13,999 nucleotides of DNA from M3007 sp038327555. Lineage in GTDB: Bacteria; Bacteroidota; Bacteroidia; Chitinophagales; Saprospiraceae. The stretch is from contig JBBQLD010000071.1 of assembly GCA_038327555.1 (NCBI GenBank), positions 1-13,999 of the forward strand, in the 5' to 3' direction. The notes below the pieces were generated by a model that had not been told where the DNA came from, searched no databases, and saw only the letters and a program-made list of their open reading frames with translations. The position numbers and the translations under genes are program-made. Every line of letters begins with the position of its first letter. Position 1 is the stretch's first letter. Shown in pieces: positions 1-8,162 of this stretch.

Positions 1-929
1 GAAACTTGACGATTGTCCAGGATCTCCACTTTTGACCCCAACGAACCATATTGCCCACTGAAAACATGGCCTGTTTGCACATCGGTGACTTGTATGTTGA
101 CCCCGGGATTGAGGTATCGCAACTGCTCCACCCGTATCGGAATTTGTACCACATATTCGTCGGCTCGCTGAAGGGTGAGCAATTCTTCTGGCAAAGCAGA
201 ATTTACAATCCAGCCAGAAAATGGCGCACGGATTACAAACGCCAAACCTTTCTGTTTCAGAATATTGAGGCGATTTTGAAGGCCACGCAACTGCGCTTCA
301 GTGATTTCTACACTTTCGTTCTTGATCCCTGTTCCCACATTTTCCAGGTATTTGCGTGCAATTTCCACTTGTATTTTGGCAAGATTCCAATCGTTTTCTG
401 CCGTTTGATATTCTGTTACAGCGATTAGGCCATCGTCTTTGAGTTTCTTTTTCAGGTGATAAAAGTTTTCTTTCAGTGTAAGGTCTTGCGCTGCAAAATG
501 CAGTTTGTTTTCTGCTTCCTGCACAATTGGTGGTTTGTCGCCTGTTTTGTCAGATTGCAATTGGGCAGAATACAACGAAAGTTGAGCCTCAATCTGCTGA
601 ATTTCCTCACGCTGACGAATGGAATACATCCGTACTACCGTGTCGCCTATGGTTACGAAAGCACCCGGTGGTATTTCAATTTTGATACCCGAAAAATCGC
701 CTTGTTCAAACTGAAAAGCATCAATTTGTTGTGCCGCGCCCAATTTATGGTCGCGCACAACAGAGGTGAGACGGCCTGTCTGGTCTTGTACCAAACGCCA
801 TTCTTGAGCTGGCAAAACGCGCCCGATGCTTTCTGCTGCAAAGGGTATTTGCATCGGAATATAAAGTGCTGCCACTAATACTGCCAGGATTATGAGACCC
901 CCCAAAATTCGTTTCAGATCGTGTCGCAA
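1..929 (-). CDS. HlyD-like periplasmic adaptor (membrane fusion protein), C-terminus outside the window
   Basis: Reading the minus strand gives an uninterrupted frame from 929 to the left edge (309 codons), so the gene is partial at its 3' end. The protein starts with a short basic segment (RHDLKR), then one hydrophobic helix (about residues 8-26), as in inner-membrane-anchored adaptors. A beta-rich, lipoyl-like stretch follows (PPGAFVTIGDTVVRMYS, about 91-107), then a long alpha-helical hairpin rich in Q/E/K/L (about 108-225), then the return strand FVIRAPFSGWIVNSALP, which is typical of HlyD/RND/ABC adaptors. Such proteins bridge an inner-membrane transporter to an outer-membrane channel. 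There is no ATG before the helix: an in-frame TAA lies 15 bases upstream of TTG at 929-927, so TTG is the likely start. The gene follows the 847-residue CotH gene by 56 bases and may be co-transcribed. The substrate cannot be told; the transporter gene would be expected beyond the left edge. Confidence 0.8.
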   Translation of the reverse strand, partial: MRHDLKRILGGLIILAVLVAALYIPMQIPFAAESIGRVLPAQEWRLVQDQTGRLTSVVRDHKLGAAQQIDAFQFEQGDFSGIKIEIPPGAFVTIGDTVVRMYSIRQREEIQQIEAQLSLYSAQLQSDKTGDKPPIVQEAENKLHFAAQDLTLKENFYHLKKKLKDDGLIAVTEYQTAENDWNLAKIQVEIARKYLENVGTGIKNESVEITEAQLRGLQNRLNILKQKGLAFVIRAPFSGWIVNSALPEELLTLQRADEYVVQIPIRVEQLRYLNPGVNIQVTDVQTGHVFSGQYGSLGSKVEILDNRQV

Positions 930-985
930 GGTCGTAGTTAAAGGTTAGGATTTTTCAAGTCAAAGTCTATGAAGTTGTTTAAAAA

Positions 986-3529
986 TCAATTTGCCCGCAC
1001 CAACTTAACTGTTTTTTCAAAATCGTCCGCAGAACATTTCAGGAAATAAACGCCTGCTGGAAGGCGGCTATTATTCAGATTAAATGGAGTACTTCCTTTG
1101 CCTGCCATTTCCCCTACAAGGTATTCCGCCACCTGATTGCCTAAAAGGTCAAAGAGGCGTAGCATAACCTTAGATTTCTCTGGCAGGAAATAGTTTACGG
1201 TAATCGATTCCGTAAATACGGATGGGAATGCTGAAAAGGCAGTTATTGCTTGATTTCCAGGTTCAAAAACCGGGCTGCTTGCTTTACTAAAGTGCGCCAC
1301 CAGGGTGTCTGCAGATGTCAAGTTCAAAAAGCCAAAAGTCGAATCCGGGTCGGCAAAAGTATGATTACTTGCGGACCAATGGTCAAATTTATAGCCCGCT
1401 GTTTCATCCGCCAAAGCCCAAAGACTAATACCTGCATCTGAGCCCCCAAAATAAGGTTGCGTGTGGGGGAATTGATTGGCCGTGTACGTCAAGGTATTAA
1501 TGTTCACCGTGCCCGCCAGCGGCGGATCTACCCTTACCACCGTCTGGTATGGGCCCGTCACGGTATAGCAATCATCCATTAAGGCAGGCAAAATGTTGCA
1601 GCGATTGGTGATAAAGTCGCGCAATCTATCCACATTAGTTTTCCATTCGGTGTACGTCCCATCCCAACGTTGGGCATGGCGTGTCATCTCGGGATCTATC
1701 AGGCCTTCTATAGTGTCGAGGTAGTTGAGCATATTCTCACAGCCAAACACCGTATACATCAGGTCGGCCTGACGGGTCACGTAGTAGCGTTCTACGGCTT
1801 GATTGGTGCGGAGTTTGTTCAGCACCTTAATATGTTGTTCGGGGTCTGAGCCACCAGTAAGGCCCTCAGGATTGCATGGTTTGGCCGTGTATTGTGTGGA
1901 GGGAAGGCCCGTGTAATTGATGTAAAAATCGAATGTCGCGTCGTTGTCCCAGAGAATGTAGCCCCATTTTTGGTGGGTGCCCTCCGGATTCAGCCCTCTC
2001 CAGATGCCCGTATTGTAATTCAGCCAGTCGGTACAAACCGTGAATGAATTGACAATCACATAGTCAATCAAGCTTTTATAGTCGTATCGGTCATCCACAT
2101 ACTTGAATTTGTCAGGGTTGTTCATGTTATTCCCCATTATGTATGCCCGCATAGCGTGCCAGTTGTTGATTGCTGGGTCGCCACCGTATTCTGCCCAGGT
2201 ATCGCCCCAGGTCAGTACATATTCGAGGTCGTATTTCCCCTGGCCATAATAGTAATCCGTGTAATCGTGGTCATCCGGGATTTCACGCATATCATATACG
2301 CCCCAGTATTCACCATTCAGGTAGACGATACACTTTTCTGCGACGCGAACATCCAAATTTAGTTCGCCCCGTTTGGCCAAATTTTGAACGTAGGCGTCCC
2401 TAACGTGCGCACTTCCCTCATTTGCTGGTCGGTGGGCGGCAGGGTAATTGTCGTCGCCCGAAGCGCGGAGGATGATACGCTGGAATTCATCGCGTTCGGT
2501 GAGGGGGAAAAGTTTTTCCTGCAAGGCGTAATTATAACCCATTTCGTCGCGGCTCACCCAGTCGAGGCTCCGCTGGTCGTTGGCCCAGGAATCCTGGCCA
2601 TGACTGTTTAATTCACCGTAGGTGCGGGCTTTGCGCTCCTTACTTTTGTCAAAAAATTCAATGCTCCCCAAAGGCCTCAAACTTTGATCCCCATTAGCCA
2701 ACTCAAGCACCCCGTCCGAGGCTACAGATACCACCGCTAACGTGTGTGCTTCGTTTACAAAATAGGTATTAAACTGAACAAAACTTGGGTAAATCAAAGG
2801 ATTATTGCTAAAAGCTGCTGCCTTCAGCACCGTAGTATGCGTCAGTACAATCGGCTGGGTATACACCGGCGAATTGCTATTGGGTTCTGTTCCCGTCAAC
2901 GTGTAGCGAATCACGGCATCTGGTTCGGTACTGCTTATTGCCACCGTCAATTCGCCCGTGTAGAATCCTGCTACTTGGCTCATGATCGGTCGCGCTGCAT
3001 AAGTTATGGCGGTAAAGGCATTGTCATTAGAGCCACCCAAAGACGGTTCGAGTGAGATTCGCCACTCATTTGAGCCATCCGGGAAACGAGCCCATGATTG
3101 GTGGGTTTGTGTTTTTTCAACCTTAATATCTTGCAAAACCGTCCCATTGGGGTCGGCAAAAATGATGTGCTCCGCATTGTTTTTTGTCTGCGTCATCTTG
3201 AAATTCGCGTGTAGTTCCCCTTGTGGATCTTTCAAATCGCGACCGGAGCACCACACAATTAAGTAGCTATTGGCATTGATGACTGAATTTGCAGGGAAAG
3301 GCCATTTCGTTGGCTTATTGTCGTTGTCACTGAGGTGGAATCCGGTCAAATTCACGGGGGAAGCTGATGGATTGTATAGTTCGATCCAATCCTCGGTTTC
3401 TTGATAAAAATCATAAAATTGCCTCCAATTGGCACAAGAATATTCGTTTACCACGACTTGTGCTGGGAGCAAAGTCGAACTGGAAATTGCCGTGAGGGCA
3501 AAAAAAAGGCGTAGCTTTTTTGTGTTCAT
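986..3529 (-). CDS. Secreted CotH-fold protein with N-terminal lamin-tail domain and T9SS sorting domain
   Basis: This 847-residue modular exported protein begins with a signal peptide (about 1-23, ending LLPAQ). Residues 24-165 form a lamin-tail domain (VVNEYS, DWIELYNPS, VNLTGFHLSDN, WPFPAN). Residues 178-258 resemble a chitobiase/hexosaminidase C-terminal-like module (ARPIMSQVAGFYTGELTVAIS, AVIRYTLTGTEPN). The CotH domain spans about 265-650, with CIVYLNGEYWGVYDMREI (400-417), DWLNYNTGIWRG (501-512) and WDNDATFDF (527-535), the last resembling the acidic metal-binding segment of CotH kinases. Residues 660-750 look like a divergent InlB B-repeat module (GYKFDHWSA, DTLVAHF). The C-terminus from about 765 is a T9SS type A sorting domain (LRLFDLLGNQV, LPAGVYFLK, KTVKLV). 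CotH of spore formers is a protein kinase; the activity here is not established. It lies 78 bases after a second CotH gene in the same direction, with no clear promoter between, so an operon is likely. Confidence 0.88.
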   Translation of the reverse strand: MNTKKLRLFFALTAISSSTLLPAQVVVNEYSCANWRQFYDFYQETEDWIELYNPSASPVNLTGFHLSDNDNKPTKWPFPANSVINANSYLIVWCSGRDLKDPQGELHANFKMTQTKNNAEHIIFADPNGTVLQDIKVEKTQTHQSWARFPDGSNEWRISLEPSLGGSNDNAFTAITYAARPIMSQVAGFYTGELTVAISSTEPDAVIRYTLTGTEPNSNSPVYTQPIVLTHTTVLKAAAFSNNPLIYPSFVQFNTYFVNEAHTLAVVSVASDGVLELANGDQSLRPLGSIEFFDKSKERKARTYGELNSHGQDSWANDQRSLDWVSRDEMGYNYALQEKLFPLTERDEFQRIILRASGDDNYPAAHRPANEGSAHVRDAYVQNLAKRGELNLDVRVAEKCIVYLNGEYWGVYDMREIPDDHDYTDYYYGQGKYDLEYVLTWGDTWAEYGGDPAINNWHAMRAYIMGNNMNNPDKFKYVDDRYDYKSLIDYVIVNSFTVCTDWLNYNTGIWRGLNPEGTHQKWGYILWDNDATFDFYINYTGLPSTQYTAKPCNPEGLTGGSDPEQHIKVLNKLRTNQAVERYYVTRQADLMYTVFGCENMLNYLDTIEGLIDPEMTRHAQRWDGTYTEWKTNVDRLRDFITNRCNILPALMDDCYTVTGPYQTVVRVDPPLAGTVNINTLTYTANQFPHTQPYFGGSDAGISLWALADETAGYKFDHWSASNHTFADPDSTFGFLNLTSADTLVAHFSKASSPVFEPGNQAITAFSAFPSVFTESITVNYFLPEKSKVMLRLFDLLGNQVAEYLVGEMAGKGSTPFNLNNSRLPAGVYFLKCSADDFEKTVKLVRAN

Positions 3530-3607
3530 GGATTTGACATGGTTGATGTGTTAATTCTATAGTAGAGACTTCATAGTTTTAAAAAACCTCTGAGGCCTAG
3601 CAGAAAA

Positions 3608-5866
3608 TCACTGCTTTACCACCCGAGCGACCGCATTTTCCGTTTGAATAAAATAAAGTCCTGCAAGCAAGTTTTCAAGGTGTAAAACCGCTTCCGTTTC
3701 GCTGCCAAAATCTTCTGAATAGGCTACTTGCCCCAAATAATTCAATACCCTCAAGGTGCCGAGCGGGATGTTAGACCTCAGTCGAAAAACGCCAGAGCAT
3801 GGATTGGGGAAAGCACTCAAATAAGCATCCGAATAAGGTTCTGATGTATTGATTGTCAAAGAGTTAATCGCATTAAACGTAGGTGGCATAAACGTAAATC
3901 CTCCTGTTCCATTTGGATAACGACCGAAAGTAACATCGGGTAATTGCTGGCCAAAAGTGATTTCGTCAAGTACAAGAGAAGCCCCATCGGAAAGGAAAAG
4001 TGTCTCGCCTCCAGCACTGAGTTTGAAATTTGCGTGAAAGGGGCCTTGCAAATCATCGTTATCGAGCCACACGACAAGGAAGCCTTTTGCCGGAATACTC
4101 ACATTGGCTGGAAAGGCCCACTTGTTGCGATTGGTATTGTCGTCAGAAAGATATAGTCCGAACAAACTGATGGGGCTATTCGTATTGTTGTACAGTTCAA
4201 GCCAATCCTCATTTTCACCGGCTTCGTCTAGCTCTCCCGTTTTGTTGTCGGCCATAAATTCATTGATTACAACTTCACCAAGATTAGGCAAATCAGGGGT
4301 TGCGAGATAAAATTCGTGCTCCGCGCGGGCTGGGCTAAAGGTTCCGGCTTGCGCATTTTCAGCATAAATGTAGTATTGTCCTGTAGGATCGGTGAGCGCG
4401 AAGGATGCGCCAAAAATGCCGTCGCCCGCTGCGCCGTCCTGATGTTGGCCGTCGTCGAACATGGCCGTTTTCTGGAACACATTAGAGGTATCAGCCCGCC
4501 ATGCAAGCGTAACCGTGGTGGCATTTTGCACCTGAGCTGTCATGGCAAAATTGGTAATTCCACTCCCGGAGATATTTGTAATACTCGGCGCAACCGGGAT
4601 AATGTTTGCGTTGGCAATCAAAAAACTGTGCCGAGCATTCATCAAATCAGCAATACCAGGAATCGTTGAAAAAGGGCCTCCACCGCCTGTGGTAATGGTA
4701 CTGGTTACGTTGGTTTGGAAGTTAGCGTAACTATAAAATTTCTTAGTGTCAGCCTGCACCGCCGCATCAATTACGGCTTGGAGTTCGAGGGCTCTATCTT
4801 TGTAAGCTGACTCGGAAGCAAAATTTTCAAGCAAGATGGTTTTCAAGTGGGCGAGGTACATTCGCTTCCAGGTTGGGTTGGCGAGCAGTTGTTTGATGAG
4901 CGGACGGTTGGAGTTGGTGGACTGCGCAAGCGGGTCCATTTGTTTCATCTGCGTGAGCGTGAGCATCTGATTGGTGCTAAGCATTGGGAACGCGCCGTAG
5001 CTCATGTTCAAATCCCAAACCGTGCTCAACCACCGATCATTTTTGTCGTGGTAGAGGTAATAGTTTTGAGCAAAGGCTCCGGTGTAGGAGTCGAGGTTCA
5101 CTAGTACGTTGTTGAACGCGAGCATCCATAGTGCGCGGTCTACATCAAGGATATTGGCTGCGGAGTTTGGGTTATTTTTGAGGGTCTCCATGAGTTGGAG
5201 CAGCTCGGCCCAGCCGTAATCAGACTGGATATCGTATTTTGTAAAGTAAAACGCGCTATCCGCACTGGAATAAACGAGGTCGGGGTAGTTGCCGCCCGTA
5301 CCCGGCCCGCCAAAGTCTTCCGGATTGCATTTAAAAAATGAGCGATTGCCGTTGGTATAAAAATGTTGCTGCAGGAACTGCTTATTGATGCTTTCTACAT
5401 TTCCATACAAGCCCCAATAGGTGCCATTCATCCACACTTTGGCGTGGTTGGCGCGGGGCGCGTCCATGTATTTCCGGGCGATTTCGTAAGAAAGTGGCTC
5501 GCGCACGAAGGTCGGATCAGAGAAGCCATTGCCTAGTTTGATGTCCTTCACGCCTTTGTAATTTTGTCCTTTTTTGACAAAATTCAATTCTATATGTAAA
5601 GGATTTTTGGCGTTGTTTGCGTTATACGAACTGTTCCCTTTGTACTTTACACCAACAGAGTCAAATAGTTGGCCGTTTATTTCAACAGATTTAGCCAGGA
5701 GATAATCGCCGTTGTCGATCGCTTTGAGGGAATCAAGCTTGGTATCCCAGTTCGTTTGGAAAAACGTGAGTTTGATTTCCTGCAAGCTTGCAGGTTCGTA
5801 GAAGCTTTGGGCGAAAAGCGTATTCGCAAGGCATAGGAATGCCAAGGGAAATAGTCGATTAAGCAT
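3608..5866 (-). CDS. Secreted CotH-fold protein with C-terminal lamin-tail domain and T9SS sorting domain
   Basis: This 752-residue exported protein has a signal peptide (1-20, ending LFAQ). The CotH domain spans about 28-420: VGVKYKGNSSY (71-81), KVWMNGTYWGLYGNVESI (143-160), FNNVLVNLDSYTG (251-263) and STVWDLNMSYGAF (281-293). A beta-sandwich-like module follows at about 425-522 (FDDGQHQDGAAGDGIFGASF), then a lamin-tail domain at about 530-665 (VVINEFMAD, EDWLELYNNT, LFGLYLSDDN, KWAFPANVSIPAKGFLVVWLDND). The C-terminus, from AFPNPCSGVF at 685, is a T9SS sorting domain (LRVLNYLGQVAYSEDF, LLAGLYFIQT, ARVVKQ). The protein is therefore expected to cross the outer membrane and end on the cell surface or outside. 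The same parts occur in the next gene, with the lamin-tail domain on the other side of CotH. The acidic segment reads WDLN rather than the neighbour's WDND, so its kinase capacity may differ. It is probably the first gene of the operon that includes the 847-residue CotH protein and possibly the HlyD-like adaptor. Confidence 0.88.
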   Translation of the reverse strand: MLNRLFPLAFLCLANTLFAQSFYEPASLQEIKLTFFQTNWDTKLDSLKAIDNGDYLLAKSVEINGQLFDSVGVKYKGNSSYNANNAKNPLHIELNFVKKGQNYKGVKDIKLGNGFSDPTFVREPLSYEIARKYMDAPRANHAKVWMNGTYWGLYGNVESINKQFLQQHFYTNGNRSFFKCNPEDFGGPGTGGNYPDLVYSSADSAFYFTKYDIQSDYGWAELLQLMETLKNNPNSAANILDVDRALWMLAFNNVLVNLDSYTGAFAQNYYLYHDKNDRWLSTVWDLNMSYGAFPMLSTNQMLTLTQMKQMDPLAQSTNSNRPLIKQLLANPTWKRMYLAHLKTILLENFASESAYKDRALELQAVIDAAVQADTKKFYSYANFQTNVTSTITTGGGGPFSTIPGIADLMNARHSFLIANANIIPVAPSITNISGSGITNFAMTAQVQNATTVTLAWRADTSNVFQKTAMFDDGQHQDGAAGDGIFGASFALTDPTGQYYIYAENAQAGTFSPARAEHEFYLATPDLPNLGEVVINEFMADNKTGELDEAGENEDWLELYNNTNSPISLFGLYLSDDNTNRNKWAFPANVSIPAKGFLVVWLDNDDLQGPFHANFKLSAGGETLFLSDGASLVLDEITFGQQLPDVTFGRYPNGTGGFTFMPPTFNAINSLTINTSEPYSDAYLSAFPNPCSGVFRLRSNIPLGTLRVLNYLGQVAYSEDFGSETEAVLHLENLLAGLYFIQTENAVARVVKQ

Positions 5867-5909
5867 GGATACAGATTTGGATACTAGACTGACGGACTTT
5901 AGACTGCGG

Positions 5910-5943
5910 CGAATATAAAGCCTAAGGAGGAAGTACTAACAAA
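5910..5943 (-). promoter_or_regulatory. Candidate Bacteroidota promoter for the CotH operon
   Basis: On the minus strand TTTG (5943-5940) is followed after 22 bases by TATATTCG (5917-5910), one mismatch from the Bacteroidota -7 element TAnnTTTG. The predicted start of transcription would lie roughly 35-40 bases before the ATG at 5866. It sits in the gap between aroQ and the 752-residue CotH gene. The match is by eye only. Confidence 0.4.
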
Positions 5944-5984
5944 GAAATCCGTGAATTCGCTAATATTTGCCGTAAAACTACAAG

Positions 5985-6407
5985 TCAACCCCGTTTCAAA
6001 AACCACAACACCGCCAACCGATATCCTTCCAAGCCCAACCCGACAATGCTCCCGACACAATGCGCCGACAAAAAAGAATGGTGACGGAATGGCTCTCTTC
6101 GGTGTACATTGCTGATGTGGACTTCAATTACAGGCGTGGAAATGGCCGCTATAGCATCAGCTAAGGCAACTGAAGTATGGGTAAGTGCACCCGCATTGAG
6201 CACGATGCCGTCGGCACTAAAACCTGCTTCATGAAGTTTATCGAGCAATGCGCCTTCATGGTTGCTCTGGAAATATTCGAGTGCTACTTCGGGCAGGCTG
6301 TTTTTCAGAGATAAAAAAAAATCTTCGAAACTTTGATTGCCATAAATATCCGGTTCGCGCGTTCCAAGCAGGTTCAGGTTTGGGCCGTTTAAGAGGAGAA
6401 TTTTCAT
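5985..6407 (-). CDS. aroQ: Type II 3-dehydroquinate dehydratase
   Basis: This 140-residue protein catalyses the third step of the shikimate pathway in the cytoplasm, reversible dehydration of 3-dehydroquinate to 3-dehydroshikimate, leading to chorismate and aromatic amino acids. The whole type II signature is visible: GPNLNLLGTREPDIYG (8-23) with the active-site Arg17 and catalytic Tyr22, QSNHEG (47-52), LNAGALTHTSVALADA (70-85), and EVHISNVHRREPFRHHS (95-111) with catalytic His97 and Arg108. Length is normal for the family (about 140-150) and ATG at 6407 begins the conserved MKILLLNGPN, so the start is secure. It is transcribed divergently from the 477-residue exported protein. The 77 bases between them must hold both promoters, but no convincing -33/-7 pair was seen there. 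Confidence 0.97.
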   Translation of the reverse strand: MKILLLNGPNLNLLGTREPDIYGNQSFEDFFLSLKNSLPEVALEYFQSNHEGALLDKLHEAGFSADGIVLNAGALTHTSVALADAIAAISTPVIEVHISNVHRREPFRHHSFLSAHCVGSIVGLGLEGYRLAVLWFLKRG

Positions 6408-6484
6408 GGGTGCAAATTTCTCTTTAATTTTGGAACTATTATGCCTCTAAATCATTGAACTGAATCGACCAACAGTCTTCTATT

Positions 6485-7918
6485 ATGCAAAAACTATTGC
6501 TTACGCTGCTTTTTTCTGGCCTGGCCTTCAACGCCTTATTCAGCCAATCAGCTATTGTGTCTGACCCGCTTTTCATCCGCTCGGATTATGGTTATGAACT
6601 CATCGGGCGTATGCGCGATCGTATTTTGGTTTTCCGCGACCGATATGATGATTTCGTAGTGCAGGCTTTCGACACACAAATGCGCCTCAGTTGGAGCAAA
6701 AGTCTTGATGACCTCGACCGAAGAGGTATGCGCGTATTGAGCGTAGTGCCTGGTCGAAATGATTTTTCGGTGGTGTACCAGATGCGACGCCGAGGGCACA
6801 CTTTTCTGCGTGTACACAAGTACGACCCAGAGGCCAACCTCATCGATAGTATGATGCTCAAGGACTATGGTGAAAGACTTTTTAATACGCCTGTCCTTGA
6901 TATCGTCCGCAGCGACGATCGAAATTGTGTGGTCGTCTACAATACTGCTGACCGCGACAGAATCGAGGCCACCTGTTTCCACCTGGACAAAATGCAACTG
7001 TTGTGGGATACTGCTGCGGTGGTAGAGCCGAGCGCCGATCTTTTTGAAGACCGGCAACCCGAACTGGCACTCAGCAATGCTGGAGCATTCTTTTGGGTGA
7101 CTGAAAAAAACAATCGACGAGGTAAACTTGACAAACACGAGTTCAATATTCTCCGTTTTGATGCATCGGGGATCCGAACGAATCATGTGCCGCTTGGAGG
7201 GTACCTGACTGTCAATTTCAAATTTATTTTTGACAATCAAAACAACCGCCTCAGCGCAGCAGGACTTTGGGCAGAAAAAGGTCGGGAGCGCGCAAATGGA
7301 GCGTTTTATTTCAGCACTACTCCGGGTTCAGACTTGGCGCAAGTGCTCCGTTATGAACCCTTTGATGAGAAATTTATGTCCATTCTTCGGCAAAAAGATG
7401 TTGGAGAAGATTCGCGAGGAGTTTCAGATGCAGAATTGCGCGAATTGCTTTTGCGACAAGATGGCGGCATCATCCTGGTTGCCGAACGGTATCACGAAGT
7501 ACAACGGGGTGCCGCAGCCGGCCGTGGATTTTTCCGGGATGGAATGCGGATGATTGTAGACTATTACTACGACGATGTTTTTGTTGTAGGATTTCAGCCC
7601 GACGGCCAGGCACAATGGAAAACCGCTTTGCACAAAAAACAGTACTCACAAGACGATGAGGGCACTTTTTCCTCCTATTTCCTCATGCGCAACGCAGAAC
7701 GGATGCGCTTCTTTTTCAACGATGAAATCAAGTATGAAAACACCTGTAGCGAATATGTAATCAATCCAATTGGCGTATTTGACCGCAACAGCTTGCTCAA
7801 TACTTTGAACCAAAATCTTCGCCTGCGTTTTAGAGACTCTTTGCAAATAAATGCCTCGGAATGCCTCGTGCCATCAGAGTTTCGGGGCAGGTTGAGGTTG
7901 GTGCTACTTCGGTTTTAA
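6485..7918 (+). CDS. Exported protein of unknown function, 477 residues
   Basis: I do not recognise a family. The N-terminus is a clear signal peptide (MQKLLLTLLFSGLAFNALFSQ, cleavage probably near residue 21). The mature part is soluble-looking, rich in charged and aromatic residues, with short strands alternating with polar turns. Two stretches look alike: DDFVVQAFDTQMRLSWSKSL near the N-terminus and DDVFVVGFQPDGQAQWKTAL near residue 360. Such a phrase recurring in a mostly beta protein suggests a propeller-like fold, but this is inference. There is no T9SS sorting domain, lipobox or further membrane helix, so a periplasmic location is most likely. The ATG follows TCTTCTATT with no Shine-Dalgarno sequence. 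It stands alone between divergent aroQ and lon; the 244 bases before lon contain no obvious terminator. Confidence 0.75.
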   Translation: MQKLLLTLLFSGLAFNALFSQSAIVSDPLFIRSDYGYELIGRMRDRILVFRDRYDDFVVQAFDTQMRLSWSKSLDDLDRRGMRVLSVVPGRNDFSVVYQMRRRGHTFLRVHKYDPEANLIDSMMLKDYGERLFNTPVLDIVRSDDRNCVVVYNTADRDRIEATCFHLDKMQLLWDTAAVVEPSADLFEDRQPELALSNAGAFFWVTEKNNRRGKLDKHEFNILRFDASGIRTNHVPLGGYLTVNFKFIFDNQNNRLSAAGLWAEKGRERANGAFYFSTTPGSDLAQVLRYEPFDEKFMSILRQKDVGEDSRGVSDAELRELLLRQDGGIILVAERYHEVQRGAAAGRGFFRDGMRMIVDYYYDDVFVVGFQPDGQAQWKTALHKKQYSQDDEGTFSSYFLMRNAERMRFFFNDEIKYENTCSEYVINPIGVFDRNSLLNTLNQNLRLRFRDSLQINASECLVPSEFRGRLRLVLLRF

Positions 7919-8162
7919 CCTGACGTTTTGTCGCGCTCACACCTTTCTAATCTGCCAAAGCCTGCAATTTTTCGGGCTGGCAGGTTGTTTGCCATGAAGG
8001 ATAATGGTCGTAATTGGACAAATTTGTTGGCAATTTGACACAAACCCATTTTTCCCACCCTATTTCCCAGCTTTATTTCCCATGTTTGCGTCATTGAAAA
8101 ACGCGGCGTTTTCAACCCCTCTTCCCCCACTCGTATCTATCCGTATGTTTGATAACTATTTA

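Noticed and set aside
51..878. Plus-strand open frames over the HlyD-like region
   Set aside because: They are mirror frames of the minus-strand adaptor gene, which has a membrane anchor and a typical adaptor architecture across the whole stretch.
6548..7240. 230-codon open frame on the minus strand
   Set aside because: It is fully antisense to the exported-protein gene, which has a signal peptide and coherent composition; the antisense frame has no recognisable features.
7952..7983. Hairpin CTGCC...GGCAG between the exported-protein gene and lon
   Set aside because: The stem is interrupted and no T tract follows, so it cannot be called an intrinsic terminator.
8004..8162. Longer Lon start at ATG 8004
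   Set aside because: The extra 53 residues are rich in F and P, unlike any Lon N-terminus, while the acidic lead from 8163 (or 8145) fits the family.
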